NCBI GenBank assembly: GCA_032433765.1
Contig: JAVIAB010000159.1
Location: 558,001-622,000 of the forward strand
Origin: Megaustenia siamemsis
Taxonomy: Eukaryota > Mollusca > Gastropoda > Stylommatophora > Ariophantidae
Reading direction: 5' to 3'
Length of the DNA stretch: 64,000 bases
The notes under the pieces were generated by a model, which had not been told where the DNA came from, searched no databases, and worked only from the letters and a program-made list of their open reading frames with translations. The first letter of the stretch is position 1, and each line of letters opens with the position of its first letter. The position numbers and the translations under genes were made by a program. Of this stretch, positions 46,970 through 58,100 are shown piece by piece.

Positions 46970-47064
46970 AGCACTGAGAACGGCTGCCCTTTATACCCTG
47001 TAACAAGGGGGCGTGGTCAGTCTATTTATAGTAACCAATGGAATACGTTCTATTTATAGTAACT
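46970..47064 (-). promoter_or_regulatory. TATA promoter of the PC4-like gene
   Basis: On the minus strand: a duplicated CTATAAATAGA-type box (47021-47029 and 47049-47058), a CCAAT-type CATTGG at 47034-47040, then GGGTATAAAGGGC (TATAAA at 46990-46995) and an initiator-like TCAGTGC at about 46972-46978. The last box lies about 20 bp before the initiator and about 70 bp before the ATG. Confidence 0.6.
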
Positions 47065-47300
47065 GATGCAATATGTCATTGAACGTGATAAGACATGTTC
47101 AGAGAGCGGCCATCTTTGATGAGTCATGGGAAGTTTGTTCCACGAAGCCGATGTATCCATGGAGTCATCAAACAAATGATGATCCAGAGGGCGGGGCCTA
47201 AACTGACAAGTTGGAGACAAACTCGAGTATAGCATGTTATGTTCATTAGAGGGAAGTGTTCTTGTGAACACAGGATTGGGCTTGACAAGTAAAATATCAA
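47065..47300. other. Core spacer between the PC4-like and spliced genes
   Basis: No convincing gene. The minus-strand frame at 47050-47271 starts at an ATG but shows no recognisable feature. Confidence 0.4.
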
Positions 47301-48270
47301 CTAAACTTTAGTTTCTATTACTTCTGAAATACTTTTTAGAATCTTGGCTCTGTGATCAATAGCTAGGATGGGGGAAATAATTTTGCCACATTCTTGTATA
47401 CGGTTTATGAAGCGCTCCTTGTCTATAGAAAACTGCTGCCAAGAATAATTGGGTTCGTCATTTTCATCATCGTGGATTGTTAAAACAATCGTTTCTTCAC
47501 AAAAATGAACCTAGAAGAAACGAGACAATTTAGTTTTAAAAGCCAGCAAAAACTTCTAAATGAAAAACACTTTATAATAAAATATCTCTTCACAACTCTG
47601 TAGCTGATGTCATTTCTCTTTGTTTCCCTCTGTCTTTTCACCCCTCACGTTTTCAAGTTGGTACAAGTTATTACACCGGTTCTCATTACAAGTCACAACA
47701 TCCAAGTATTGGATATCTCTTTCACTTCTCACCTAGTAACCTATTGTCCATGAGTCTCTTGGGTAAGTTAAACCTGCTTCTACGTAAAATTTACTCTACT
47801 CCACCTCCAGAGGATAACACTTCAAAGGATTTACCAGTATTAATATTATTCCACTTGTCGTTTTCTTTAATGTTACAGTTACTTCTTTATGGTATTAAGG
47901 ACGAGTCCTTTATTTATTTTTTTTTCGGTTTCCTTTACTATAACGTCAATCATTACTAGCAACTAGTTTCAAAATTTTCATTACATGTGGAAATTTACTA
48001 TTTATCATCATCGATAAAGATAATGTCTCTACTAGTTGTGTAATAACCCAGTAATAAAGATAATGAAGGCGAAACAGAATATCAAAATCAAAAGGTAAAC
48101 TCGACGCCAAAGCAAATACTTACCTTGGTAGCTCTATCGTTTAGAAAGGTAAACTCGACTCCAAAGCAATTACTTACCTTGGTAGCTCTATCGTTTAGTG
48201 TATCACCTTGCTGGCTGCAAGCGTATTGTTCATTCCACGTTGCATTAATTTGTTCAAAATCAAATATCAT
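47301..48270 (-). CDS. Two-exon gene of unknown function (100 aa)
   Basis: Exon 1 runs from ATG at 48270 to 48178 (31 codons) and ends ACCAAG|GTAAGT, a perfect donor. Exon 2 runs from 47510 to the stop at 47301-47303 (70 codons) and is preceded by TTTCTTCTAG|G, a good acceptor. Phase is 0 and both exons are open. Exon 2 contains ETIVLTIHDDENDEPNYSW and a helix-like C-terminus. I do not recognise the family. The last 54 bp around the donor are tandemly duplicated into the intron, giving a second identical donor at 48124/48123; using it would insert 18 residues in frame. The ATG lies 2 bp after the stop of the acidic ORF, so both may share one transcript. Confidence 0.5.
47750..47959 (+). CDS. 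Small hydrophobic protein (69 aa)
   Basis: A plus-strand ORF from ATG at 47750, inside the intron of the minus-strand gene. It has a short basic/polar head (LLRKIYSTPPPEDNTSK) followed by two hydrophobic stretches (VLILFHLSFSLMLQLLLYGI and FIYFFFGFLYYNV), compatible with two membrane passes. No family recognised. The T-rich composition could produce this by chance. Confidence 0.3.
   Translation: MSLLGKLNLLLRKIYSTPPPEDNTSKDLPVLILFHLSFSLMLQLLLYGIKDESFIYFFFGFLYYNVNHY
48123..48178 (-). repeat. 54-bp tandem duplication spanning the splice donor
   Basis: Two copies of a 54-bp segment, each carrying GAGCTACCAAG|GTAAGTA. They differ by a substitution or two (AATTGC against TATTTGC after the donor). 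Confidence 0.8.
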
Positions 48271-48272
48271 GT

Positions 48273-48563
48273 TCAAAGATTTGTATCTCTATTATCAGTC
48301 GAGGAGTGGTTGATAATTATTTCAGTTGGAATCTCCAGCCTTCCAGCTCCCTGTTTTTGAGACCCGGTGATGTAGGTGTCAGAGGTTTCACTAGAGTTTA
48401 AAAACCTTTCAAGTATATTTGTCTTTTTGAAAATTGAGTCTAAAGTTAAACCATTATTAAAATTACCACTAGGCCATATTGTCGTGGTTTGCGTGCTCAT
48501 TGACAAATCACTATCTTCATCACTGTCTTCCTCTTCTGAACTTGAGTTTATTCGAAAAAGTAG
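48273..48563 (-). CDS. Acidic N-terminal ORF starting in the right TIR
   Basis: An open frame of about 95 residues whose 5' end lies inside the right inverted repeat. An acidic patch (SSSEEEDSDEDSDL) is followed by a Ser/Thr-rich region. No ATG opens the acidic part; the first in-frame ATG is at 48500 (75 residues to the stop at 48273-48275). It may be an internal exon with an acceptor upstream in the TIR. In the left arm the same frame dies just past the TIR boundary, so only the right junction keeps it. Confidence 0.4.
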   Translation of the reverse strand, partial: LLFRINSSSEEEDSDEDSDLSMSTQTTTIWPSGNFNNGLTLDSIFKKTNILERFLNSSETSDTYITGSQKQGAGRLEIPTEIIINHSSTDNRDTNL

Positions 48564-49206
48564 ATGAGCCACAAGGTATAAGTTTACCTCTACTCAATTT
48601 ATAACCTTCTATTTTAACTACAGATAAATACGTGTTAACTTAACACTGGCTCTAAGAGTGTGTAATATACGATTGTTTCCTTGTTCTTATAGTTTGATGT
48701 GCTTATCTTCAGATTTATCTATCAACCACCAAAATTTCACAACTTAATTAGGATGTCTTTAATGATTTTTGTTCCTTGTTATTGACACACCTATCGTGAC
48801 AACATACTTTTCAATGACTGGGAATTCACTTTTCAATATTGATGTGAGAGTATTGGGTGAATGAGTACATACAGTCTCAATTGGTCACCAGTACAATGAG
48901 TATTCTGTTATTGGATCATAGGTCACAATCTATTTTTAGTAACTAATCAGGTATTGCATCAGAGATCAAAATCTATTTTTAGTAACTCAACATCCCCATT
49001 ATAGGGGAACTGAGTAACACCATCTCTTTTTGTGAAAATTTCAGATTTCAAAGCTGGAGCAAACCATTCTTATTACAATCGCAGGCCTACTACAGGACAA
49101 CCCTCATCATCAGTGTGAGGGGGTGTCGTGACCTGGTAAACAATATTGTAAGGCAGTAACAAATGCTGTGGGTTTACCAAACTTTTATTAGGGAAAATAT
49201 ATAAAC

Positions 49207-49707
49207 TCACAGATAAACATTTCTAGGTAAAGCTCTTAAAGACCAAAGGCTGTTGTGAAGTAGAGTCCACAGTGTTGTAGCTTCTTCGTTAGAGAGGTCT
49301 AGAAAATTTTCCAAACCACCTTCTTTTAGTAACCACTCTCCAAATTCTCTTCCGATGATAACACCGGTCCAAGTACCAAAGTCCTTTTCTAAAGTACAAA
49401 TGTCGGAATAAGAGTCGAACATGTCTTTGACATGATTCTTAACTAATCGATAGGCGAGGGTATATAGAACAACAAGACGACCGAAATTGCGAAATCGATC
49501 TGAAAGTATTTCGATAACGATGGTTACAAACGTGGCGTAAATATCATGACCACCGACTCTCTGAATTATTCCAGTAAATAACAGCTCATTTCTCTCCGAT
49601 CATGTATATACTAGGTTAGCCATCGCTTTATAAAACTTGGAATGTTTCTTACACGTCTTATCATATGTATAAATAATATCAACCTCTAGGAACATAAACT
49701 CCTTCAT
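49207..49707 (-). pseudogene. Bcl-2-like protein frame, right TIR (one in-frame TGA)
   Basis: Mirror of 44932-45432 with ATG at 49705-49707 and the same internal TGA at 49600-49602. One visible difference changes an early Ile codon to Val. The BH1- and BH2-like segments are unchanged. The poly(A) signal is mirrored at 49184-49189. That both arms share the TGA means it predates the last homogenisation, or that it is not a lesion (for example an unannotated intron boundary). Confidence 0.62.
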
Positions 49708-49808
49708 AAGTTTATCCAAACACATTATATGGACCAGAAACGCCCACGATCCTCGATGAGAACCCGGCCAATTCATTTACCTTAAGATGGAACTGGAACC
49801 GTTTTCAA

Positions 49809-50059
49809 AGTTACGCTCTTCTATAACTGGTTAATCACTCTGCCGTTCATAGTAATGCTCTTTTCTGACTGGTTATAATACAGATATCAGTCATTTCTTT
49901 GCTCCGCCTCCCATGCTAATGCTCTTTTCTGAATGGTTATAATACAGATGTCAGTCATTTCTTTGCTCCGCCTCCCATGCTAATACTCTTCTCTGATTGG
50001 TTAATCCAGATATCTGTCGATGTTGACATAGTCACTCTCTGATTGGATAATGTAATCAT
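49809..50059 (-). promoter_or_regulatory. CCAAT/GC-box repeat module, right TIR
   Basis: Mirror of 44580-44830 (GCTCCGCCTCCC and CTGATTGGTTAA repeated), upstream of the right Bcl-2-like frame. Confidence 0.5.
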
Positions 50060-50316
50060 TTGTTACCAATTTATATTTAAACTAGACCCTTCAGGGCTTT
50101 CGTGTTATAAGTTTGGTTGCTTCAAGGAAAGTTACTATTCATTCTAACGGATTGAGATTCTATTTTACACAGTAAGTTGTATTGTTTTCTCTTAAAGTAC
50201 GTTAAGGCTTATCAATAAAAGGTTATTCAATTTTATTAATATGTTTAAAGTAGGTATGATAAGTATTGTTGAGATTGAAGTTTAACTAGGTATGTTAAAT
50301 ATGGTTGACGAAAGGG

Positions 50317-50440
50317 TTATTGGATTTTCTCCAGACGATTTCTCATAATGAGGTTTCTTCTGGTGAACATCCGTGTCCATTGTGTTCAAAGAAGTTTAAA
50401 TGACACGGCGGTTTGTTGGAGCACACTCGACAATTACATA
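50317..50440 (+). pseudogene. C2H2 zinc-finger relic, right TIR
   Basis: Finger from Cys codon 50374 to the last His codon 50436-50438, interrupted by TGA at 50401-50403. The upstream frame LLDFLQTISHNEV is open and also aligns with the relic in the 11.6-kb units. Confidence 0.6.
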
Positions 50441-50980
50441 CAACCATCATGCGACACTAGACAACCTACATACAAGCATCATGACACAGTCGACAACCTA
50501 CATTCATCCATCTCGACACAGTCGACAACCTACATGCATCCATCCCGACACACTAGAAAACCTACAAACAGCCATCCCGACACAGTCGACAACCTACATG
50601 CATCCATCATGCGACACTAGACAACCTACATACAAGCATCATGCGACACTAGACAACCTACATACAAGCATCATGGCACAGTCGACAACCTACATGCAGC
50701 CATCCCGACACACTAGACAACCTAAATACAGCCATCCCGACACACTAGACAATCTACATACAAGCATCATGACACAGTCGACAACCTACATTCATCCATC
50801 TCGACACAGTCTACAACCTACATGCATCCATCCCGACACACTAGAAAACCTACAAACAAGCATCATGGCACAGTCGACAACCTACATGCATCCATCCCGA
50901 CACACTAGACAACCTACATACAGCCATCCCGACACACTAGACAATCTACATTCATCCATCTCTACACAGTTGACAACATG
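50441..50980. repeat. 32-bp minisatellite, right TIR
   Basis: Mirror of 43660-44198. Confidence 0.88.
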
Positions 50981-51028
50981 CGTGTCTGATATATAACGAT
51001 ATGACATACATGTCTGATGCAACGACAT

Positions 51029-51030
<2 letters not shown>

Positions 51031-51076
<46 letters not shown>

Positions 51077-51106
51077 GCAAGAGCGAAAGAGACAGCGATG
51101 GAGAGG

Positions 51107-51167
<61 letters not shown>
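51031..51167. repeat. (GA)n microsatellite, right TIR
   Basis: GA run interrupted by AACGAGCAAGAGCGAAAGAG. Longer than the left-arm CT run, as expected for independent slippage in the two arms. Confidence 0.9.
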
Positions 51168-51170
<3 letters not shown>

Positions 51171-51299
51171 TGCAGCCAATAGAAAGAGAGTTCAGTGGTT
51201 GAATATAGAATCGACTCTGAGCAATCGGCGCAAAATATATTCAGTAGCCAAACATTGAATATAAATTCGAAGGCTTCGAGATGCAGATGTGTAGAAGAA

Positions 51300-51470
51300 T
51301 AGGAAGTATTGGTTGGAAAGAATATGCCCTTTTGCCCTACCGTGTCTAACTATTTTGACTTTGGACCTAGATTTTTAATGTTTTGAGTTCAACTTTTTAG
51401 TTATGAGACGAAATTTTGGGGTTTGGAACTAAGTTTTCTTATCTGTAAGGTTCACCATTACTGTTGTCTG
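51300..51470. repeat. Repeat-C-like segment in right TIR
   Basis: Mirror of 43220-43390. Confidence 0.6.
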
Positions 51471-51599
51471 TTATTCGTTGAAGTGCTAAAGATATAGAAC
51501 TCCAAAGTCTAAGCTTTCGTGGGTTTGGGAGTAACGTTTTGGTCTTTGCTTGTTGAGTCAGTCGAATAAAAGTCGTCGTCTGTTAATTTGAACGTCGTC

Positions 51600-51970
51600 C
51601 GCTGCTCTACTACAACTTTCACTACTACAACTTCTACACCAACTACGTCTACAACTACAACTTTCACTACTACAACTTCTACTACCAACTACCTCCACAA
51701 CCAACTTCCTCTACAACTACAACTTCCACAACCAACTACCTCTAAAACTACAATTTCCACAACCAACTACCTCTACAATTACAACGTCCACAACCAACTA
51801 CCTCTACAACTACAACTTCCACAACCAACTACCTCTACAATTACAACGTCCACAACCAACTACAACTACAACTTCCACAACCAACTACCTCCACAACCAA
51901 CTTCCTCTACAACTACAACGTCCACAACCAACTACCTCTAATACACGCCAACTGCTAACCTACTACTACA
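51600..51970. repeat. AC-rich minisatellite in right TIR
   Basis: Mirror of 42720-43090 (ACAACTTCCACAACCAACTA-type units). Confidence 0.8.
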
Positions 51971-52486
51971 AATTCCAACTTACTACCTCACCCCATCAAG
52001 CGACAGGTCCATTCTGACAACGTGACCACCTCCCCTTTATCCATTTAACACTATCATGTATAACACTTGTAAATAAACTACTTTGTTTCTTATGTATTAT
52101 ACTTGTCTATAATGTTCAATAGTTAAACAATACATTATTGTCTACCCCTGTGTTATCTATTGTGAGATATATACGAATAAAACAATAAATAAATAAACTT
52201 GTCACTGTTAATTTCCCCAAGCGTCTCACATTAAAACATCGGTATCGTAAAATTCCCCTGATAAGTGGTATTCTAATCTTCAGATGATAAAAAGTCATTA
52301 ACGTACCCCTGGCCAGTCTGGCACTCAAATGTTCAATCGAAACTTTTCACAGCGAAACAGGGTCTTTGAACATGAAACAGCGCAAAGATATTAATTACCC
52401 CCAAGCCTCTCACATTAAAACATCGGTATCGTAAAATTCCTCTGTTAAATGACACTCCTGATGAACACTTACCGGCTACGGGGATT

Positions 52487-52700
52487 TCACCGCGGGAGGC
52501 GGATTCTCGCGGGTGGCGGATTCTTTGATGTAAACGCGGCCCCTTGCGGCGCGTCTAACGGGAACCGAGCTCTTTGATCTCGCTTAACATTAAACGCGGC
52601 CCCTCGCGGCGCGTCTTCGCGGCGCGTCTAACGGGAACCGAGCTCTTTGATCTCCCTTAACGTTAAACGCGGTGTTTCGTGTTTGGCGTGTAGTTACTTC
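52487..52700. repeat. GC-rich duplicated block in right TIR
   Basis: Mirror of 42015-42230. Confidence 0.6.
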
Positions 52701-52929
52701 GTTAACGTAGCTTCGTGTAGCATGTGTAACGACCTAAGCTGTTACCTTTAATTCTAAAGGAAGTTTTTAAAACTTATCTTGAATAAATAAACTTGTCACT
52801 GTTTTTTATTGCCTGAGAGTATAAAGAAAGAATAGATTTATGAAAGTTACGGCACCATTGAAAGTACAAAGAATGTGAAAGTTATGATACCACCACCGCC
52901 CACCACTTCGCAGCACCACCGCCACGAGA

Positions 52930-53240
52930 GGTCACCCGAGAGGTCAACGAGAGGTCACCGGAACAAAAATGGGCGGGTAGACTCTCATATAAGAAAAAAA
53001 ATGAAGTCTCTCATATAAGGAAAAAAAATGTGCGTTGATGCGCGTGTAGACTATTTATATAAAGAATTAGGTGCGTTTCGACGCCTTCACAACATCCCAC
53101 CACGAGAGGTTGAGAGGTCAACGAGAGGTCAACCGGAACCAAAATGGGCGGGTAGACTCTCATATAAGAAAAATGAAGACTCTCATATAAGGAAAAAAAA
53201 TGTGCGTTGATGCGCGAGTAGACTATTTATATAAGGATTT
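52930..53240 (-). promoter_or_regulatory. Duplicated TATA-box module near right terminus
   Basis: Mirror of 41480-41770, with CTATTTATATAAG at about 53051 and 53223. Confidence 0.45.
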
Positions 53241-53291
53241 ATGTGCGTTTGAACGGACATTCCACGGTCCTATCACTGGATATACACTACT

Positions 53292-54590
53292 ATCATTTTG
53301 GTCATGTAATGCATGACGCCTAGACAGTCATCATTTTGGTCATGTAAAGCATGACGCCTAGACAGTCATCAATCTTGTCATGTAATGCATGACACCTAGA
53401 CAGTCATCATTCTTGTCATGTAATGCATGACGCCTAGACAGTCATCATTCTTGTCATGTAATGCATGACACCTAGACAGTCATCATTCTTGTCATGTAAT
53501 GCATGACGCCTAGACAGTCATCATTCTTGTCATGTAATGCATGACGCCTAGACAGTCATCATTCTTGTCATGTAATACATGACGCCTAGACAGTCATCAT
53601 TTTGGTCATGTAATGCATGACGCCTAGACAGTCATCATTCTGGTCATGTAATACATGACGCCTAGACAGTCATCATTCTGGTCATGTAATGCATGACACC
53701 TAGACAGTCATCATTCTGGTCATGTAATGCATGAAGCCTAGACAGTCATCATTCTTGTCATGTAATACATGACGCCTAGACAGTCATCATTTTGGTCATG
53801 TAATGCATGACGCCTAGACAGTCATCATTTTGGTCATGTAATACATGACACCTAGACAGTCATCATTCTGGTCATGTAATGCATGACACCTAGACAGTCA
53901 TCATTCTGGTCATGTAATGCATGACGCCTAGACAGTCATCATTCTTGTCATGTAATACATGACACCTAGACAGTCATCATTCTGGTCATGTAATGCATGA
54001 CACCTAGACAGTCATCATTCTTGTCATGTAATGCATGACGCCTAGACAGTCATCATTCTTGTCATGTAATGCATGTCTCCTAGACAGTCATCATTCTGGT
54101 CATGTAATGCATGACGCCTAGACAGTCATCATTCTTGTCATGTAATGCATGACGCCTAGACAGTCATCATTCTGGTCATGTAATGCATGACGCCTAGACA
54201 GTCATCATTCTTGTCATGTAATGCATGTCTCCTAGACAGTCATCATTCTTGTCATGTAATGCATGTCTCCTAGACAGTCATCATTCTGGTCATGTAATAC
54301 ATGACGCCTAGACAGTCATCATTTTGGTCATGTAATACATGACGCCTAGACAGTCATCATTTTGGTCATGTAATGAATGACACCTAGACAGTCATCATTT
54401 TGGTCATGTAATGCATGACGCCTAGACAGTCATCATTCTTGTCATGTAATGCATGACACCTAGACAGTCATCATTTTGGTCATGTAATGCATGACGCCTA
54501 GACAGTCATCATTCTTGTCATGTAATGCATGACGCCTAGACAGTCATCATTCTTGTCATGTAATGATTGACGATTGCACAGACATTTTTA
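53292..54590. repeat. Minisatellite E (38-bp), right of the giant element
   Basis: About 34 units of 38 bp. Starts with the right target duplication ATCATT (53292-53297) and continues in phase with 40991-41425. Variants at one position (TCTGG / TCTTG / TTTGG) are mixed. Confidence 0.95.
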
Positions 54591-55195
54591 CAGACATGTA
54601 ATAAATGAATTCCACTAGACAGTCACCTTTCTGGACATGTAATGATTGAAGCCTACTAGACCGTCACCATTCTGGACATGTAACGAAGGAAGCCTACTAG
54701 ACCGTCACCATTCTGGACATGTAATGAAGGAAGCCTACTAGACCGTCACCATTCTATACATGTAACGAAGGAAGCCTACTAGACCGTCACCATTCTGAAC
54801 ATGTAACGAAGGAAGCCTACTAGACCGTCACCATTCTGAACATGTAACGAAGGAAGCCTACTAGACCGTCACCATTCTGAACATGTAACGAAGGAAGCCT
54901 ACTAGACCGTCACCATTCTGAACATGTAACGAAGGAAGCCTACTAGACCGTCACCATTCTGAACATGTAACGAAGGAAGCCTACTTGACCGTCACCATTC
55001 TGAACATGTAACGAAGGAAGCCTACTAGACCGTCACCATTCTGAACATGTAACGAAGGAAGCCTACTAGACCGTCACCATTCTGAACATGTAACGAAGGA
55101 AGCCTACTAGACCGTCACCATTCTGAACATGTAACGGAGGAAGCCTACTAGACCGTCACCATTCTGAACATGTAACGAAGGAAGCCTACTAGACA
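54591..55195. repeat. Minisatellite E variant block (41-bp)
   Basis: About 14 units lengthened to 41 bp (GTCACCATTCTGAACATGTA, then ACGAAGGAAGCCTACTAGACC). A homogenised sub-block distinct from both neighbours. Confidence 0.9.
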
Positions 55196-58100
55196 GACTT
55201 CATTTGCATAAATGTCATGAATGAAGTCTAGACAGTTACCATTTTCGTCTTGTAATGAATTGAAGCTAAGACAGTCACCTTTCTGAATATATCATGAATA
55301 AAGCTTAGAGATTCATCATTGTGAATATGTAATGAATGACGTCTAGGCAATCATCATTGTGGACATATAATGAAAGAAACCTTGACAGTCATCATTTGTG
55401 GACATGTATATGTAATGAATGACGTCTAGGCAATCATCATTGTGAACATATAATGAAAGAAACCTAGACAGTCATCATTTGTGGACAAGTATATGTAATG
55501 AATGACGTCTAGGCAATCATAATTGTGGACATATAATGAAAGAAACCTAGACAGTCATCATTTGTGGACATGTATATGTAATGAATGACGTCTAGACAGT
55601 CATCATTTGTGGACATGTATATGTAATGAATGACGTCTAGACAGTCATCATTTGTGGACATGTATATGTAATGAATGACGTATAGGCAATCGTCATTCTG
55701 GACATATAATGAAAGAAACCTTGACAGTCATCATTTGTGGACATGTATATGTAATGAATGACGTCTAGGCAATCATCATTGTGGACATATAATGAAAGAA
55801 ACCTAGACAGTCATCCTTTGTGGACATGTATATGTAATGAATGACGTCTAGACAGTCATCATTTGTGGATATGTAATGAATGAAGTCTAGACAGTCATAA
55901 TGGTGAACATGTCATGAATGAAGTCTAGACAGTCATAATTGTGGACATGCAATGAATGAAGTCTAGACAGTCATAACTGTGGACATGTAATGAATGAAGT
56001 CTAGACAGTCATAATTGTGGACATGCAATGAATGAAGTCTAGACAGTCATAATTATGGACATGTCATGAATGAAGTCTAGACAGTCATAATTGTGGACAT
56101 GTAATGAATGAAACCTAGACAGTCATAATTGTGGACATGTAATGAATGAAACCTTGACAGTCATCATTTGTGGACATGTATATGTAATGAATGACGTCTA
56201 GGCAATCATCATTGTGGACATATAATGAAAGAAACCTAGACAGTCATCCTTTGTGGACATGTATATGTAATGAATGACGTCTAGACAGTCATCATTTGTG
56301 GATATGTAATGAATGAAGTCTAGACAGTCATAATGGTGAACATGTCATGAATGAAGTCTAGACAGTCATAATTGTGGACATGCAATGAATGAAGTCTAGA
56401 CAGTCATAATTGTGGACATGTAATGAATGAAGTCTAGACAGTCATCATTGTGAACATGTAATGAATGAAGTCTAGACAGTCATAACTGTGGACATGTAAT
56501 GAATGAAGTCTAGACAGTCATAATTGTGGACATGCAATGAATGAAGTCTAGACAGTCATAATTATGGACATGTCATGAATGAAGTCTAGACAGTCATAAT
56601 TGTGGACATGTAATGAATGAAACCTAGACAGTCATAATTGTGGACATGTAATGAATGAAACCTAGACAGTCATAATTGTGGACATGTAATGAATGAAACC
56701 TAGACAGTCATAATTGTGGACATGTAATGAATGAAGTCTAGACAGTCATAATTGTGGACATGTAATGAATGAAGTCTAGACAGTCATCATTGTGAACATG
56801 TAATGAATGAAGTCTAGACAGTCATAATTGTGGACATGTAATGAATGAAGTCTAGACAGTCATAATTGTGGACATGCAATGAATGAAGTCTAGACAGTCA
56901 TCATTGTGAACATGTAATGAATGAAGTCTAGACAGTCATAATTGTGGACATGCAATGAATGAAGTCTAGACAGTCATCATTGTGAACATGTAATGAATGA
57001 AGTCTAGACAGTCATAATTATGGACATGTCATGAATGAAGTCTAGACAGTCATAATTGTGGACATGTAATGAATGAAGTCTAGACAGTCATAATTGTGGA
57101 CATGTAATGAATGAAGTCTAGACAGTCATAATTGTGGACATGTAATGAATGAAGTCTAGACAGTCATAATTGTGGACATGCAATGAATGAAGTCTAGACA
57201 GTCATAATTGTGGACATGTAATGAATGAAGTCTAGACAGTCATAATTGTGGACATGCAATGAATGAAGTCTAGACAGTCATAATTGTGGACATGTAATGA
57301 ATGAAGTCTAGACAGTCATAATTGTGGACATGTAATGAATGAAGTCTAGACTGTCATAATTGTGGACATGTAATGAATGAAGTCTAGACAGTCATAATTG
57401 TGGACATGTAATGAATGAAGTCTAGACAGTCATAATTGTGGACATGTAATGAATGAAGTCTAGACAGTCATAATTGTGGACATGTAATGAATGAAGTCTA
57501 GACAGTCATAATTGTGGACATGTAATGAATGAAGTCTAGACAGTCATAATTGTGGACATGCAATGAATGAAGTCTAGACAGTCATAATTGTGGACATGCA
57601 ATGAATGAAGTCTAGACAGTCATAATTGTGGACATGTAATGAATGAAGTCTAGACAGTCATAATTGTGGACATGCAATGAATGAAGTCTAGACAGTCATC
57701 ACTTGTGGACATGTAATGAATGAAGTCCAGACAGTCATAATTGTGGACATGTAATGAATGAAGTCTAGACAGTCATAATTGTGGACATGCAATGAATGAA
57801 GTCTAGACAGTCATCACTTGTGGACATGCAATGAATGAAGTCTAGACAGTCATAATTGTGGACATGTAATGAATGAAGTCTAGACAGTCATAATTGTGGA
57901 CATGCAATGAATGAAGTCTAGACAGTCATAATTGTGGACATGCAATGAATGAAGTCTAGACAGTCATAATTGTGGACATGCAATGAATTAAGTCTAGACA
58001 GTCATAATTGTGGACATGCAATGAATGAAGTCTAGACAGTCATCACTTGTGGACATGCAATGAATGAAGTCTAGACAGTCATAATTGTGGACATGTAATG

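Larger units (their letters stand above)
41426..53291. mobile_element. Giant-TIR Polinton/Maverick-like element (11.87 kb)
   Basis: Seen directly: inverted repeats 41426-46096 and 48543-53291, a 2.45-kb core, termini AGTAGTGTATATCCAG and its complement, and a 6-bp target duplication ATCATT at 41420-41425 and 53292-53297. Removing the element plus one ATCATT restores an intact 38-bp minisatellite unit, which proves insertion. Known: Polintons make 6-bp duplications and begin 5'-AG. Inferred: this is a non-autonomous Polinton relative whose core genes were lost or replaced. No protein-primed polymerase, integrase, packaging ATPase, protease or capsid frame is visible. Gene content is TIR-borne Bcl-2-like and zinc-finger frames plus core PC4-like/AT-hook, spliced and small hydrophobic genes. 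TIRs of usually a few hundred bp make the 4.7-kb arms unusual. Confidence 0.8.
48543..53291 (-). repeat. Right terminal inverted repeat (4.75 kb)
   Basis: Complement of the left arm. Positions pair as x + y = 94639 in the inner part, 94693 beyond the GA run and 94717 at the tips. Confidence 0.95.

Noticed and set aside
50400..50996. 198-codon Thr/His-rich ORF in the TIR
   Set aside because: It lies in a 32-bp tandem repeat and is in a different frame from the zinc finger that borders it.
51588..51941. Thr/Asn-rich 117-codon ORF in the TIR
   Set aside because: AC-rich simple repeat. No domain and no sign of a start context.
41426..53291. DNA polymerase B, integrase, packaging ATPase, protease or capsid genes expected for an autonomous Polinton
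   Set aside because: No frame in the 2.4-kb core or in the arms shows their motifs, and the core is too short for a polymerase.
41426..53291. Inverted repeat as an assembly artefact (mirrored contig)
   Set aside because: The arms differ by substitutions and tract length, the core is unique, and the edges carry a target duplication inside an in-phase repeat. An artefact would not produce these, though long-read proof is still desirable.
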